Positions 10,980 through 24,701 are shown, counted from the first letter of the stretch. The stretch: DNA of 64,000 nt from Phycomyces blakesleeanus NRRL 1555(-) (GCF_001638985.1 NW_017265135.1:2223223-2287222); one strand, 5' to 3'. The notes: generated by a model not told the origin, from the sequence alone. Numbers and translations: made by a program.

Positions 10980-13900
10980 TTATGTTCCCACAAACTTGAG
11001 CTCAAACACAAGTTCGCAGCCCAGTAAACGATCTTCAGTTACGCAGTGAATGATATCAATGGGGTCGGGATTAAGGCATCGGATATTAGTACCTGGGATT
11101 ACTTGAACAAGCTTACCCTAACATATTACAAAGAGCATGAGTACTTTGACACACAACCAGAAGAAAAAAAGAAACAGAAAAGAATCTTACGGTATCCATG
11201 TGTCGTACTTCAATGAATTTTGGATCGAATCCAATTACATATGGAAACCGAAAAGCAAAAGCAGTCGGTGCTCCTTCCCAGTTAATCATCCACCCACTTC
11301 TCACACGTCTTCCTTTCTTATCAATGTAGAATGCAATTTCTACGTCACAGTAAAGAATCTTAATTTTTTGAGACAAAACTACTTGGAGTTACTCTTACCA
11401 TTGTAGCATAATAATATTGTGCCATCTGGATGTCGAAACATTGAAATTGGTCTAAGGCTCTCTCTTTGTAATATGAAATCATGGCTTTCATCACTTGGAT
11501 CCAATACACCTAGTAGAATATTTAATAGAAATATGTGAGAGAAGAACAACAACTTGTTAATGTTTCAAAGTGAGCTTACTCTGCACTCTTGCAGATCCAA
11601 TGTTAACCATCTGAAATCCTTTTGCACTCCCTACGCAAATAATGTTCTTGAAGTACTGGAGCGATGTGGCCTCTCCAGGAATATAAAGGTCTTTGTATGC
11701 TTTGAGTCCTTCGGTAGATCCTCGCAAGAATATCCCCAAATGAGGCTTCATCTTTTTCTTGGGTTCTGGATTTGCATGAGGCTCTAACGCCCGAATTGTA
11801 GAGGTCATAGCATTATAACGAACTAGGCAAACTAGAGTTTTCTTGACTGGTGGAACACCCGGGTTTTTTTCTGGAGTATCTTTATCTTCTTTATCTTCTT
11901 TACCCTCTTTAACCTCTATAACCTCTCCAAACTTAAAGAATGACACATGATTGCTAATCTTTCTACCTCGTTTGACACCAGTATCATGAGATAATAGAGC
12001 GTCAAGACTATATGTGTAGAGGATCTTGTCTGCCAGGACGAGAACAAGGTTGTACCCGTCGAGTATTTCTATTTGTGATACTTTGTCCATTTCCAGTACC
12101 CTCACTGGCTCGTCTTCTTTCTTCTCTTTTTTTAAGTACACGCCTTGGTCACTACCTATGAGAGTAGATGAACCTAGCAAAAGAAAGAATACGGTCATAA
12201 ATATCTAAATAATTAAGGTATGTGTTTTGTTTTGTACCATATGTTGTGGCACAATTGACCCTGTTGAGTGAGTTGAAGAACCGTTCGCTTATTGGGATAA
12301 TATCAAACACTTTCTGTTTTTCAGTCAAAGCAAGCCTTTGGTGTTCGATCTTGTGTACCCATTGGCGGCGGGCAAGCAGAGTATTGGCATAAAGTGTGAT
12401 TTGTCCGAACCCTTGACGACCCAAATGGACAAAAACAATAGGATACCCACTCTTGTTGTTGGTCGGTGCTGGCACTTCGATATTATTTGTAGTTACAGAC
12501 CCTCCAGTACTGGAACGCCCATAGGGTAATATAGAGGGAATCTTCTTGGCTTGGTCTGGTAAGAATATAACCAACAGGGCTAGAGGAATAGGCTAATTTT
12601 ATGAAATGTTGATAAGAATATGGATCGGTTGTTTGATCATAAATAAAAATATTTCCTGGTCTATACGAAACCAGATTATTATACATGTTCACTCATGTTT
12701 ATTTTTTACCTTTTTGTAGATTTTATATTGTTCTATATTTTGGACATACTTTTGTTTTGTAATAAATAAACAGTTGTCAAGCAAGTAAACCTGCATATCC
12801 GACGATTCTGGGCCTGTGCCTTTTCTTTTCAAAGAGCCCTTCATAATCATTCTTCGTTCTTCAGATCGAAGCTCCAGCTCTTGCTAATATATGCACAGCT
12901 AATATTAATATAAACTTATTATAAGAGACACACAAAAAAAATATGTTTCTCTCACCAGATCGTCTGCATACTTCAATGAGAATTTCTCATTGAGCATTTC
13001 GAGATTAAATTCATTTTCTTTCTTTCCTGCTTCTTCGTTAACTTTACTCAAAAATCCTGCAATGATTGTCATTGCTTGTGGAATATCCACTTGATCAGGA
13101 TGGTCTTTCGGTGTGTGTTTAAGGATTTCTCTTAAAAGTAAATTGTAGCGGCCAAGCCGAGTTGTAGGCTTAGTCAGATAACCATTGAGTTCAAGCTTGC
13201 GTGATTCTGGCAATCGTTCAGTATCCTATAATTGATTTCAAAAGAGAATGCTAGATTTAGACTGTGTGATCAAGAAATTAATAAATAACTTACCTCCACA
13301 AATTTCGAAAATATTGGACTAATGGCTTTCTCGGTCTCCAGCTTATATTTACTGATCATTTGCTGGGATCCGTATTTGACAAATGGCTCAAAATTTGTGA
13401 CATGCTTTAGCATAACGTCTCCTATTCGGTTCACAACAGGAGATTCACCCTGTCTCTTTGACAAATCTGCCGCGAGTTTTGAATTGATGTCATAGATTTC
13501 CATGATATTTGAAAACAAATCATTTACAAGGTTCTTGCGACTTTCTTCGGTACCATAATCGATATCTAGTATCTTAGTAATCCAATACTAATATCAAAGT
13601 ATATCAGCTACGGTAGGGTCTTATAAAAGAACATACGTACGGTTTGGAGATAATTAAGATCATCGACAAAATCATTCTCGGTGTAAATCAATTCAAAAAT
13701 ATTCTCTTGTCTCTTTCGATCTTCAGTACTGGTATTATCAAATATTTCTTTGGTTACCGAAACCACCCAAAGACGTTCTTTTCGCTAATAATTTTTTATT
13801 ATTAAAAACAATTATAATATCATATTACAACTATATCAAATATCTTTCTTTATTCATATAGATATGAATATTTACCTGATCTACCGGAGAAGCTTGACTG

Positions 13901-15761
13901 GCTGAAGATTGACAAACTCTCAATGGAGCATTGGATAGCGACTTTTGAAGAGAGTACATACATATATTGGTCTTATTTCTCTTCTTCTTTTTTTGTTCGC
14001 TTGGCTTAAAAATATTCTTGGATGCTTTTCAAGACTTACTTGGCCCGGCAAACGTGAACAAATTGGACTGTAGCATTGATTTTTTGCCGTACATCTGGGG
14101 GAGTAGCATTGGCCTAGAGTTGCGAATACACCCGTGGGAATTTCGTCATCATTTGAAGGAGTGGATTCTGATGAAGGTTTAGATAAATCTTCAGATAAAT
14201 TACAAAGAACGCCGTCTGTGGTTTGTGGGCTGAGATTTATGTGCTTTTTAAATTGGCATTGATAGTCAATAGAATCACTCAGAGTCTTTTCTTGGTTAAC
14301 ACCATAAAAGAATCCTTGTTTCTGAAGTGATATACCGAGATCGAGAGCCAGATTTCGATTGGTACATTTGGTCAAGAAACATAGTTTATCCTAATACAGG
14401 CTGTATTGAATACCTTTTTTGTTCTCTATTGTTCTCTTATCGTTCTTTTTCTTCTTTACTTAACGTAACTTACTACTGCTTCCTTTCCGTCGAACGCATT
14501 CTCATGCGTGAAGCTGTCCTTGGCCCGAGTAGCAAAAATGATTTGTTCTTTGAAGGCTTGTGCGACATTAGACAAAAGAGCGGCATTAATTGTAGGAGGT
14601 TCTTCCTGTCTAAATCTGTCGGGCAGCAGCGACTTATCTAATGAAAATGACTGGGATCGTTCTCCTTTGGCTCTATTTCCGGATTTCAGTGGTAAGCCTG
14701 CAATATCTCGCACACTTTCTGCAGACCTTCTGAGTGGAATCGACAACGAGGTAGAATGAGATCGGTCAAGATGAAGATGGTCTGGATGAAAAATAATAAA
14801 GATAAAGATAAAAATAAAAATAAAAAAGGGGCAAAGGGAGGAAGGATTTGGATCGTAATCATAATAGCGATAATAGCGACAGTAGTAATAATAATAATAA
14901 TGATAATAAAGTAGAGAGAGAGAGAGAGAGAGAGAAAGGATTAAATAACCTAAGATTCTTGGGCTCGCATGGTTACCTGGATCACTTACTGGTGCTGCGT
15001 GATATCGCAGACAGCTTAGCGCGCATAGGCGCGGTTGTCTTTGACAGTCGTGATAATAGGCTAGAAGAGTTACCGATAACTGGACTGGCACTCTTGCGAT
15101 TTTCAGGTTGATCTCCTCCTGCTCCGTCTTCTCGCCATTCTTCTTCGACAATTATGTCGGGTTTTAATCCAGAATCCGAATCGCACGGCGATGATCCTCC
15201 GCTGGTTCTTTGTTTTTCTTCTTTAGGTTTGTCTAGACTGAAACTGTCGATGGTGCGCATACTGGAGTTCGATCGCGTGTCATCCGTCTCGTTGAATGTC
15301 CTGAGGGAGATAATCGAGTTGGTGTCACTCGAACTTTGAATGCTAAACTGGCAAGGTGGTGGTTTCAGGGGTGCAAAGGTAATTGCACCTCCAGGACGGG
15401 GAAGACTTTCTTCTTCATCCATAGGATCACACAAGACCTCTTGGGATGGTAGACGCCGCGGTGATGCAGTACTTTGGGTATCTGGAGATCCAGGTGCATA
15501 ATACTCATGGGACTGGTAATATTTGTCACGGACTGCTTCAGAGGGGGTCGGACTCAATGGTGTTTTTAAGGGAATACAGAGACTGTCCGAAGATACTCCT
15601 GTGTTGAGACTGTCAAGTTTATTTTTTGATTCATCAATTGACATGACCATTGGTACTGGACTTTCCGGACGAGATGAGATTGCTAGACTTTGGGTTGTTT
15701 CTACGGTAGATGATCTAGTGGATTGCGGTTTCTCTTCGATAAACATTATGCTGTTTAACAT
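10980..15761 (-). CDS. Rho guanine nucleotide exchange factor, DEP-DH-PH-CNH (Rom1/2-like), copy 2
   Basis: Starts at ATG 15761-15759 and ends at TAA 10982-10980. The N-terminal 250 residues are Ser/Thr/Pro-rich and disordered. A DEP domain follows (DSFTHENAFDGKEAVV, then LALDLGISLQKQGFFYGV) and a CYSPRCTAKNQCYSPIC segment. The DH domain begins at RQENIFELIYTENDFVDDL and has the LPESRKLELNGYLTKPTTRL helix, where the usual PVTRLQRYPLLL reads KPTTRLGRYNLLL. The PH domain ends around LLARRQWVHKIEHQRLAL. The CNH domain runs from TLIGSDQGVY to a GKLVQVIPGT tail. Each junction I tested (for example donor GTAAGT at the end of the RLPGQ exon, acceptor before SLSNAPLRV) keeps frame, unlike copy 1. One long intron near 14.73-14.99 kb carries GA-rich and ATAATA low-complexity DNA. 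The predicted role is Rho1 activation for polarised growth and wall stress. Confidence 0.9.
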
Positions 15762-16979
15762 CTTTGATTAGATTGTATTTTGGTCAATGACATAAATGTT
15801 GTCGTAATGGCGTGACTATGCAGAAAACCTGTTGCTTTCTACCCTAATGACTACCAAAAGGTAATTACGAAACGATAGATAGAAAAATAAAAAAAGACGG
15901 CTAGCACACCAGCCAAAAGGAAGAAAGAACTAATTGCAAGGTCAAAGACTGGGTCAAAAGACTGTAATAAGCAACCAAAAAAAAGTTTATGTAGAAATAG
16001 AGGAAGAAGTGGAGTAAGAAGAAAAGAAGAGGTGGAAAAGTGAAAGAGAGAGAGAGATAGAGAGAAAGAGAGAAGATTTAGAGGAGAAGGAGGAGAATGA
16101 GGAGGGAAGGGGTGGGTTTAATGGAAGGACCAACCACCAAGCAGCAGAGAGACACCCAGACAGATAGAGCGAGTTATTGATTGAGTAGACAAGAGTGAAC
16201 GCGCTCAACAAAGGGTTAAAACACACACACACAAAACAACAACCCTTGCTTTGCTTACTTAGATTTCTTTATTTCTTAATTTCTTTCTTCTTTTCTTTCT
16301 TTGGGGGTATTTTACTTTATGGCTGTATGATAATGATTTTGTAGAGAACTAAGCTGGCTCGGCATCGGCTTACAAAAGAAAAAAATAGAACCTAAAACAA
16401 GCATGCCCTATTTTTTTTCCTTACATATCCCTTGTTATCCACAATTTTTATTGGGTTACATGGATAAAATAAAAGAAGGGATCTTTATTATAAGATCAAT
16501 ACTCGCAGTTCTGTGCCTTTCCCCAAAGCAATAAGCGTGTTTTATATATGTACACACACAAATAAATATTGTGAAAAATATTGCGTCAAATAAATAGATT
16601 TGCGTTTAAAGAAAAAAAAACTACTTTCATTTGAATAGATGAAACTGTTTACAAGACATTTAAAACAATAACAAATCTAATATTTGGGAATCTTATATAT
16701 TACATTATGTGCAATGCAATTAGTCTGGATTAAATTGATCTATTCCAACTTGAGGGGACCTAAAAGGTAATTGTAATCAATTTAGAGAAGATAAATACAA
16801 GAGTATATTCTAAATTTCCAATTGGTTTCTCAAATAGCAGTTTATGTTGTCTTATTCATTTGCTGTTGTAGATCGATGATGTATACACATTTTAATACCA
16901 CCTCTTGTACTATCCCTTTTGTTATTCTCTTTTAGAGCCATACCTTTTAATATGTCACTGGGATTATGTAAAACAGTGC

Positions 16980-17222
16980 TTAGACGAACAAAATTTCATC
17001 GATCAAACAAGCATTAAAGCCATGTTTGTGAAGTAGCTGTCCAATTTCTAGACCCTTGATTGACTCGTGATATTTGTTGCAAGTTAATGCCCAGGCTTCT
17101 ATAACCAAGCCATATTTTGGGTCGAAATTGAGCAATAAATCATTTGACATACATTCGTTAACTAGATATTCGCTGATATAAGTGGAGATGTCAGGTTTGC
17201 TAAATAAAAGCCGATGTCTTGT
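16980..17222 (-). pseudogene. Unidentified 80-codon coding relic
   Basis: On the minus strand a frame without an initial ATG runs from 17222 to a TAA at 16982-16980. Its residue usage looks coding rather than random. Recognisable pieces are KPDISTYISEYLVNEC, NFDPKYGLVIEAWALTC and GLEIGQLLHKHGFNACL. It could start after an acceptor-like TTTAG. Another short fragment in the same direction, GATQAEIARIYILKLGHRAT, occurs at about 17310-17370. I do not recognise the family. Its position close to an L1-type relic suggests a mobile-element remnant, but that is inference. Confidence 0.35.
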
Positions 17223-17641
17223 CTAAATGTTGATGAAAAATCATGAAAATAAGCAATATTTTTCAAGTCAATGACGCTAAAGCTCCTGAAAATGGGTTCT
17301 CAGGTAGCACGATGACCCAGTTTTAGGATGTATATTCTAGCAATTTCTGCCTGGGTTGCTCCTCTGAACTTCGCTACACCGGGATCTTGATTTGGAAAAC
17401 ATTACTCTTTAAATCAACCATTGTTCCCCACATGTTTAACTTGCTCAGATATGATATCCATACTATCCTCAAAATATTGTAAAACATGATCATGATATCA
17501 CTTTATCTATAACATAAAGACCAAGCCCTATGAATAGTTACTACTGTCAGAAAATTCCGGTGGAAAATGGTATTTGATCAAATACCAACAAGACAATGTC
17601 TATAAGTTTTTTTTTATAATTGCACTACCGAAAATCAATAT

Positions 17642-17926
17642 CACTGCTTCTTTGACTGCCCTATCAAATGCCGTGTGTGGAATATTCTCCTATTTTGCTT
17701 CTATATGATTTTGAGCCTCGATGACATATGCCTTCTTTTGACTCTAGGTACTTTTCAACAACACTCCTCTCATCAGGTCCTTCAGATTTTTGTTTTCACA
17801 ACTACTGTCAAGGTTATATGGAGTGCTTACTGGAAGTTTGCTTTTAATAAGCAATTTTTGCTCATTGAAGTGTTAGCTACAAAGGCATTTACCGTAATAG
17901 AGAAACACAAAATAGCACTAGTTTAA
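17642..17926 (+). pseudogene. L1-type non-LTR retrotransposon, reverse-transcriptase C-terminal relic
   Basis: The frame reads HCFFDCPIKCRVWNILL at its start, which resembles the C-terminal zinc-knuckle signature (EHFFFxCPxKxxVW) of L1-clade reverse transcriptases. About 50 residues later it has VIWSAYWKFAFNKQFLL, matching the IWxAHWxFxFDxxPF block that I associate with the ends of these polyproteins in Mucoromycota. It then stops at 17924-17926. No intact reverse-transcriptase domain precedes it, so this is a 5'-truncated, inactive copy. The pattern recurs on the minus strand at 44.9-46.0 kb. Confidence 0.6.
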
Positions 17927-20230
17927 GGATTTCTCTTCAATATTTCTGGTTCCTTCTCTCTCTCTCTCTTTCTCTCTCAAATCTTGACCTTTTTATATTT
18001 TTTTATCTCTTCTTCCCCATTTCTAAATCCCTCTTTGTCCAATTAAGTCTAATTTTACAATATTTTAAAAGCTGCATTCAGAAAATGACAGCAGATCAAT
18101 AAAATACAAAAAAAAAGAGGATCGATGAAGAGGAAGCAATTGAAAAGCTGATGATTAATATATTTTGGGAGTTGAAACATACGAAATAGTACAAAGAAGT
18201 GATTATCAGAAGAAGCTATGATATTATAGTATATATATTTATAATAAATATAGTTTTGGGCAGATTATTAATATATATATATATAAGAGCTGTGATATAA
18301 TGTATGTCTTCGTTTTACATAGAGCAAGTTACTGGTCACTCTATAGCGATTCTGCCAGAGCTTCGGCTTTATATAGGTTGTGTTGATTTTTTATGGTCTT
18401 GTATACACCAACTTTATAAATGTTTGATATATATATATCTCTACATATACGAGGGTAGACACTTGCAATAAAGTAAGCATTTATGAAACGGTAATTTGGC
18501 TTTTAATTCCATCATTTTCCCAGTTATTCGGTAAGTGGTAATGCGACGATTGATCAATGAAACAACAACCTCGACAAAGAACACTTAATTAGTTCAATTA
18601 GGATTTAAGGATAAGTCAAACGCTAAATTACCAGTATATACACACAGTAATGAAAAGTCGATGGTTATTATATATACTTTAGATGCCAGGCCTTAAAAGG
18701 TCCAAGTAACTTTGGTGTAAGTCCGGCTTCTAGTACTGATGCCTTGATAGTAAGGATAACATATCGAGAGATTGGGCAACTCTATATATTACAGACTAAT
18801 TGAGTAGTTACAAGAGTTATTGCTTTGTTTTTAAGGACTTTTTTTTTTCTCTGAAGTATGTTTTATAATCAATTTACTGTTTACTAGACTTCTTTAAGGC
18901 TTAATAATTGTATGTAAATATCTAATAGCAATGTATAGCATTATTACCTTTTTTTTTCTGTATTTTATTTGCATAGTGTCCCACTTTGCGTGCAGCCTGT
19001 AAAATTCCATAAAAATGCTTAATTGAACGGAGATTAGAGATAGGGAAAGGATAAGGTTAAGAATATATAAGAACATTACTCAAAGCTATGTACTAAATAG
19101 TTAACATCTTGAGCACACCAAGCACAAAGCTGATAGTAGTACTTTATTGTTTTACCTTATAAAAATCTCTTATCATAAATAACTCAAATCCTCATCATTT
19201 AAAATAAAAGTACTCTAGTTCTCTCATCCCAAGTACTTTTATTTTTATATATATATATATGGGTATACTGCTAAATAATACAGCGATTCCACGATACGTA
19301 CAGCGAAATAACATAATTGATATGAAATATTAACATAGCTGTATGAATATGTACAAGAAAATCAAGGTTGGTCTTTCTTTTTTGTTGCTTTCTTTAATGG
19401 GATTTTGTATTCACTAATAAAATCTAGGCTTATATAATTTGTATCACAAACTGAAATAGGCGTGCGTGAAATAAGACAGGTCTTCTAATTGTATCAAATA
19501 AATAACAGGTAGTTTGGAAATGATCTTATAAGATATGTACTATATTATACTATGCCATGTCATGTGGATCGAACTGGCTATATAATCATGGAATCTGTGG
19601 CTATTGAGTACTGGATCTGTGTCACAAATTTTACAGATACACAGGTACGCAAGTATACATGTACACAGGCGCATAGGCGCACAAGCATAAAAGGAAAATC
19701 ATCTTTTACTCCTGTTCGGGTTATTTTAATGTATTCGGCCTCTTGAATGACTTTTAAAAAGACAGAAATAAAGAAGGAAGTATATTGCGTATAATATGTA
19801 TGTACATAAACTTACGCACAACCTGTGTTTAGTCTATTCAATATTCAATACATATTTATTTATTAAAAACAATAATAATAAAAAAACGAATCTCGGATGC
19901 ATTCCGAAAATAAACCGCTCTGTTGGATCTAGAGAGCTTAGTTCTGGCTATAGTTATACTTTAAGGGATGTATTCTTTTCTCTTTTTCTCCTCTCTTGTC
20001 CCCTCACTTTTGCTGCCTTTGTATTAAGGGCGTTAAAAAATAAATAAAAATAAAAAGGATGAGCTCTGATTAGAAGCACAAAAATAATATAACGAGGATT
20101 TGTAGTCAGATAAAGATTTTGTTAGTACTTATTACTATTATAATCATTAATCAAAAGAGGCAAATGAGATGAGATATATTCAGTCAAATAAAGTAAGCCA
20201 AATCACATTTGATCGATTATTATTTTTTAA

Positions 20231-20300
20231 TAACATTAACATTAACACTAACACTAACACTACTGTTAATGATAATGATAATGATAAGAAATAAATAAAT
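20231..20300. repeat. Short tandem repeats (ACATTA/ACACTA, GATAAT, AAAT)
   Basis: A run of acattaac and acactaac units is followed by gataat units and then aaat units. It is simple sequence with no associated gene. Confidence 0.6.
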
Positions 20301-20720
20301 AAATAAAAAAAGGGCCTGTAGTTTGATGTCATTCTCTTCTTGTATATGTGTATGTATGTCTTTCTACATATTTTTTCTTTCTTTTACATTCATGCGGCTT
20401 TCTTTATTTATAACTAACAGTAGAAATTCCAGTAAGTGGGGGCCGCGATCTTGTCTTCGTCTTCTTCTTCTTCAATCTATTCATATTGTAATTATTCTGC
20501 AATAAAGATAATACTAATAATAACGAAATAGAACTGCTCGTTATATGAAATAAAATTATCCCGTGAACAACTTTATACTGATCTATTATCTTACTCCCTG
20601 TTTTCTTAAATAATAGTATCATCTGCAGCAATTTACAAAATTATTATTATAATTAGACCGTGCGTTATCTAGTGGAAAACAGGACTGCTAAAGAAAAAAA
20701 TACTTTTTTTTTTATTATCA

Positions 20721-20986
20721 TAGTAAAACAAATAAATTTGTAAGGCGTACAATTCGAGAATACAAGGCGCATTTTTAAAGAGATTAATCATTATGAGCAA
20801 ATCTTCTTTTTTGAATAAACAGTACATAAAAGTATTCTTAGGCTATTAAGGATAATGTTAAACATCTTGGCACTATTCTTTTTATATATATATATATATA
20901 ATGTATGCTCTACTTTTTGTTTAAATATATATTAAAAAGAAAAAAACTTTATCTCCAAAAATGCGCCTTACAAATGAGTTTTACTA
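20721..20986. mobile_element. Mariner-like MITE
   Basis: The left end is TAGTAAAACAAATAAATTTG followed by TAAGGCG. The right end in reverse is TAGTAAAACTCATTTGTAAG followed by GCGCATTTTT. Aligned, these are imperfect terminal inverted repeats flanked by, or beginning with, TA, as expected for Tc1/mariner-type insertion. The left arm contains an extra copy of the AAGGCG unit (taaggcg ... caaggcgcattttt), so it has a short internal duplication. The 266 bp between the ends carry no transposase frame. The centre has AT microsatellite. Confidence 0.6.
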
Positions 20987-23900
20987 TAACCCAATAAAAA
21001 ATAAAGGCAACTCAGCAGCAGGTGTGAAAGCTTATCAGTTTCCATTAAATGTCCTCAATTGAGAAAAAAGGTAAAGCACCATTGGAATTTAAATCGCCGT
21101 TTTATTTACGTTTGAAAGTTTCGCACTCCATATATATAACGCAAGATCTGTTATTAAAACTCGATTTTTTTATTTATTTTATTTTTACTCGTTTGTGCCT
21201 TCTGTCGGTGTTGCAATAATGCTACATAAATCGTAACAAAGTGCTTCAACTTGCAAATCGAGACGACAAGGATATTAAGCAAAAAAGTGGGTTTGAATTT
21301 TGCTGTATCTTATGAGGATGATGAATTCTCTCATCAAGGCAGAGGATACTCTACCAAGAAATCATGTAACGTGTACTGAGATCCAAAAGACATAAAAAGA
21401 GAGATAGAGATAGAGATAGAAAATTGTCGCTGAAGGAATGAGCACAGATTTATAGTATATATCGACGGAAAAGAAACAATTGGATCTATCTCTGCATATC
21501 TCCACTAGGTTAGTCAGCATCTGAGGCATCTTCAAGGCATCTTTAAGTTCAATTGGTCTTTAACAATAATGAGGTACCTCTCTTTATATTAAGATACCCA
21601 AAGAGCTAGACAATAAATGTCAATAGTTTTGATCAATTGTGGTAGAAAATACAATAAGTCTAAGAGAACATAAAAGGAAAGGAAAGGAATCTAAAGTACA
21701 GGCAGTTCCAAAATATATAATTTTAGTGGTAGCAGAACATTGGATTGGTTACTACATTCATCTGCTGTTTATTTTATGGTTGTATCTAATAAATTTTGTA
21801 AGTACAAACTTTGCCATTCGTATAATCAAATAGCTTTTACTGGAGCTTACACCGGATTGAATCATAACGTTCTCACTTGGAAAAGCTGTAGAATGATATG
21901 GCAACACAACGTCAATTCTTTAAAAGAAAAAAAAATTCAAGATCTTAAATAAAATTAACAACAGCATATACGCATCACCGTCTCGAACACAGTTTTCCTC
22001 CAAAAAGAGTTTAGATTTTTACAAGTAAGAATATATATATATAACTTGTCTCAATATCAAGTTTAAACACTATAAAACGCAAAGCATTTATTTATATAGT
22101 ATTTTTTTTTTACTACCCTCTCTCCCAAAAGCTGTGATACTATAGCACCTCATTAATTTGAAAAGAGTTTAGCTGTTGAAACTGCTATAGCAAATAGGAG
22201 AAGATAAAGGCGTGTTGATTAAAGCTTAAATATGTATGGAGTTCTATTAATTGGACCAAATGTAGAATTGTTAATTGTCATTCGCTCTATACATATATAT
22301 ATATATGTGTGTGTATATATATATATCTTTTTTATCTTTAAAGCTCATGTGCAAGTCAATATAGAAAATTGTAGGAATCGTGTTACCAAAGGTGATTATC
22401 TGCATAAACTATGAGCGTCTGTGCTATACACTCTTTTAGCAATCAACAAGATCGTCAGACTGAAACTGTGTCAGGATTGTACTAGGATCGGCAATCCGTC
22501 TCAGTACAGGTCAATCATTAGGCCTTTCCTTATTGAGAGTGTCGATAGGTAGGTGGTTAAGTACACTAAGTAATGACAAATAATGGTGGGATCAAAAGTG
22601 AATAGGTATGGTCCCAATCATCCGACATATATATATATAAAGAAAGAAGGAAATAAGTCTTATATCCAAAACCAATCACAATTGATAGCAATAATAAGAA
22701 TAATAAAATATACAAATTCAAATTTTGATGAGAGACTCAGATTTTATTGAACGGGTAGATATGGGATCGGTCCGGGAGAAGTAGCAAAGAGAAATCTAAC
22801 ACGAGGAGCTGTGTACAGACAAAGCTAAGGTTCTATAGAAGCTAAAGAAGAAGAATAAAAGGCGAAGTTTATTTAATGCTGCACACAGTAATAAAAAAAT
22901 TAGTATAGATGCTTCAGAATACTAGTAATAAATAATAAAAGGTCTTGACATTCTTTGGTTTGTGGTTTTTATGTGCTCAACTTGGACTTTTGGGCTTTAA
23001 AAGAATATATGAATAGTGCATATGTATACGTTACATTATAAAACAGAGTCTTATGGTATAGACCGTCTGAAAATAATAATAATAATATAGACAAAAAAAA
23101 AGAGAAAGATCATATTAAAGGCACGGTCGGAGAGTCATCAAAAGTTTGCATTTGACGGCACCGGGTCTGTACATCGCTGTACCACAAGGGGAAAAAAAGA
23201 GAAAATGACTGTGATTTCCTAGTATTGTTATTATATTTTTTTGAATAAACTCTGCTAATCCTTGCTATGCCGATAGTTTAAATGATAATAATAGTCCAAA
23301 GCCTTTTAATATTCAGTGTTCACTCGTTTTGATTATATTTATTGAGCAATTTAGTAAACTATTACACTATTTACTTTACATATTCAGATGTCTTGGGAAG
23401 GAGACAGGGGGAGAAGAAAGAAAGAAAGAAAGAGAAACGGGGGAGATACATATATTTAGCTGAAAGATACCAAGGTGGAAAGTGGTACGACATTTATATT
23501 TTTATTGAGGCATGCATCAATATGTGCTTGGATGATTAAAGCATTTTATCTAAAGACCTACTCTTTTGTCTTTCTCTCTTTTCTTGTTCACCTGTAGATA
23601 CATAGTAATTTTTACATTTCATTCAAAGTATCTTTAAAGATAAAGAAAAAGAAAACTAAAGACCATGTAGGGTCCCCCCTTTCAGAGTTTGACTAGGATT
23701 TTTATTACAAGTATCTACACCATGTACTCCAATATTTAGTCTATTCTTCCTTGCTTAACCTTTTATGCATGTGTATATAAAAAGTAAATCTTCTTTATTA
23801 GACTAAGGGTTTGACTATTAAATATAAAGAAAATAAAAAAACAGTTGCCCTGGTTATCAACGACGTTATTCTATGAAGAATCGGATCTTAACATTATTTT

Positions 23901-24687
23901 GACAGCACCCCCTTTCTCACCCTTGTATATAAGAATGTGTACTCATTGGGTGAATTATGGAGAAAGAAAGAAAAAGAGAGAAAAAAAAACAAATCAGCAT
24001 TTTTCTAGTGTACAACATTTGTTTTTTCTTCTTTATATAAAATAAGGCGGACATTCTGTATTTTAAATAATTGTGACAAGAATAAATGCAATGTAATCCC
24101 CGACCATATTTTATATGCCGCTATTTTATTATTATTTTTAATAGAAAAAAGAAAAAAAGAAATACACACAAACCCATTTATTCACTTACTCACCTTGTAC
24201 TGTACAGTGAAGTACATTATTCGGCACTATTCAAAAGTTAAAATAACGATAAGAATTCTATGAAAGATTCTATTTATTTGTTGTTATTATTATTACCAAT
24301 GACTGTAACTTTTCTATTTGACGTGTTGATTTCCTGGGTTTCTCTTTCTCTTTTTTTCTTCTTCTTCTTCTTCTTCTTCTTTGGACAATTGTGTATTTCT
24401 TTACCAATTAAATAAATAATGGTGTTTACCATCATACAGAACAAATTATCAAGAGCAAAAAGATATATATTATATCTTCCAAATATAGTAATATAAACTT
24501 AAAAAATAGCCAGATTATAAAATGAAGTAAAGTAATAAAGATGATTATATTATTGTGAAAAATTTGCTAAATAATTGAAAGGTATGGTTATTTAGTATAA
24601 GCTACACATCGGGTCAAGATACTCTCTAATATAACGTCAAGTATTTAATGGGCCATTTCTTTTTTCTTTTCATCTACCCTGCTTGAA

Positions 24688-24701
24688 GGGGGGGGGGGGG
24701 G
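24688..24701. repeat. G14 homopolymer
   Basis: A run of fourteen G, followed by AAGGGG. It is unusual in this AT-rich region, and could form a G-quadruplex-like structure or mark an assembly weak point. Confidence 0.8.

Noticed and set aside
14848..15111. Plus-strand frame opposite RhoGEF copy 2 with Asn/Asp and Glu/Arg runs
   Set aside because: It covers a GA/AAT-rich intron and coding sequence of the minus-strand RhoGEF gene; a shadow.
21639..21952. Two overlapping plus-strand frames of 64-70 codons
   Set aside because: Hydrophobic or mixed composition without any recognisable motif, in a region of AT repeats; likely chance.
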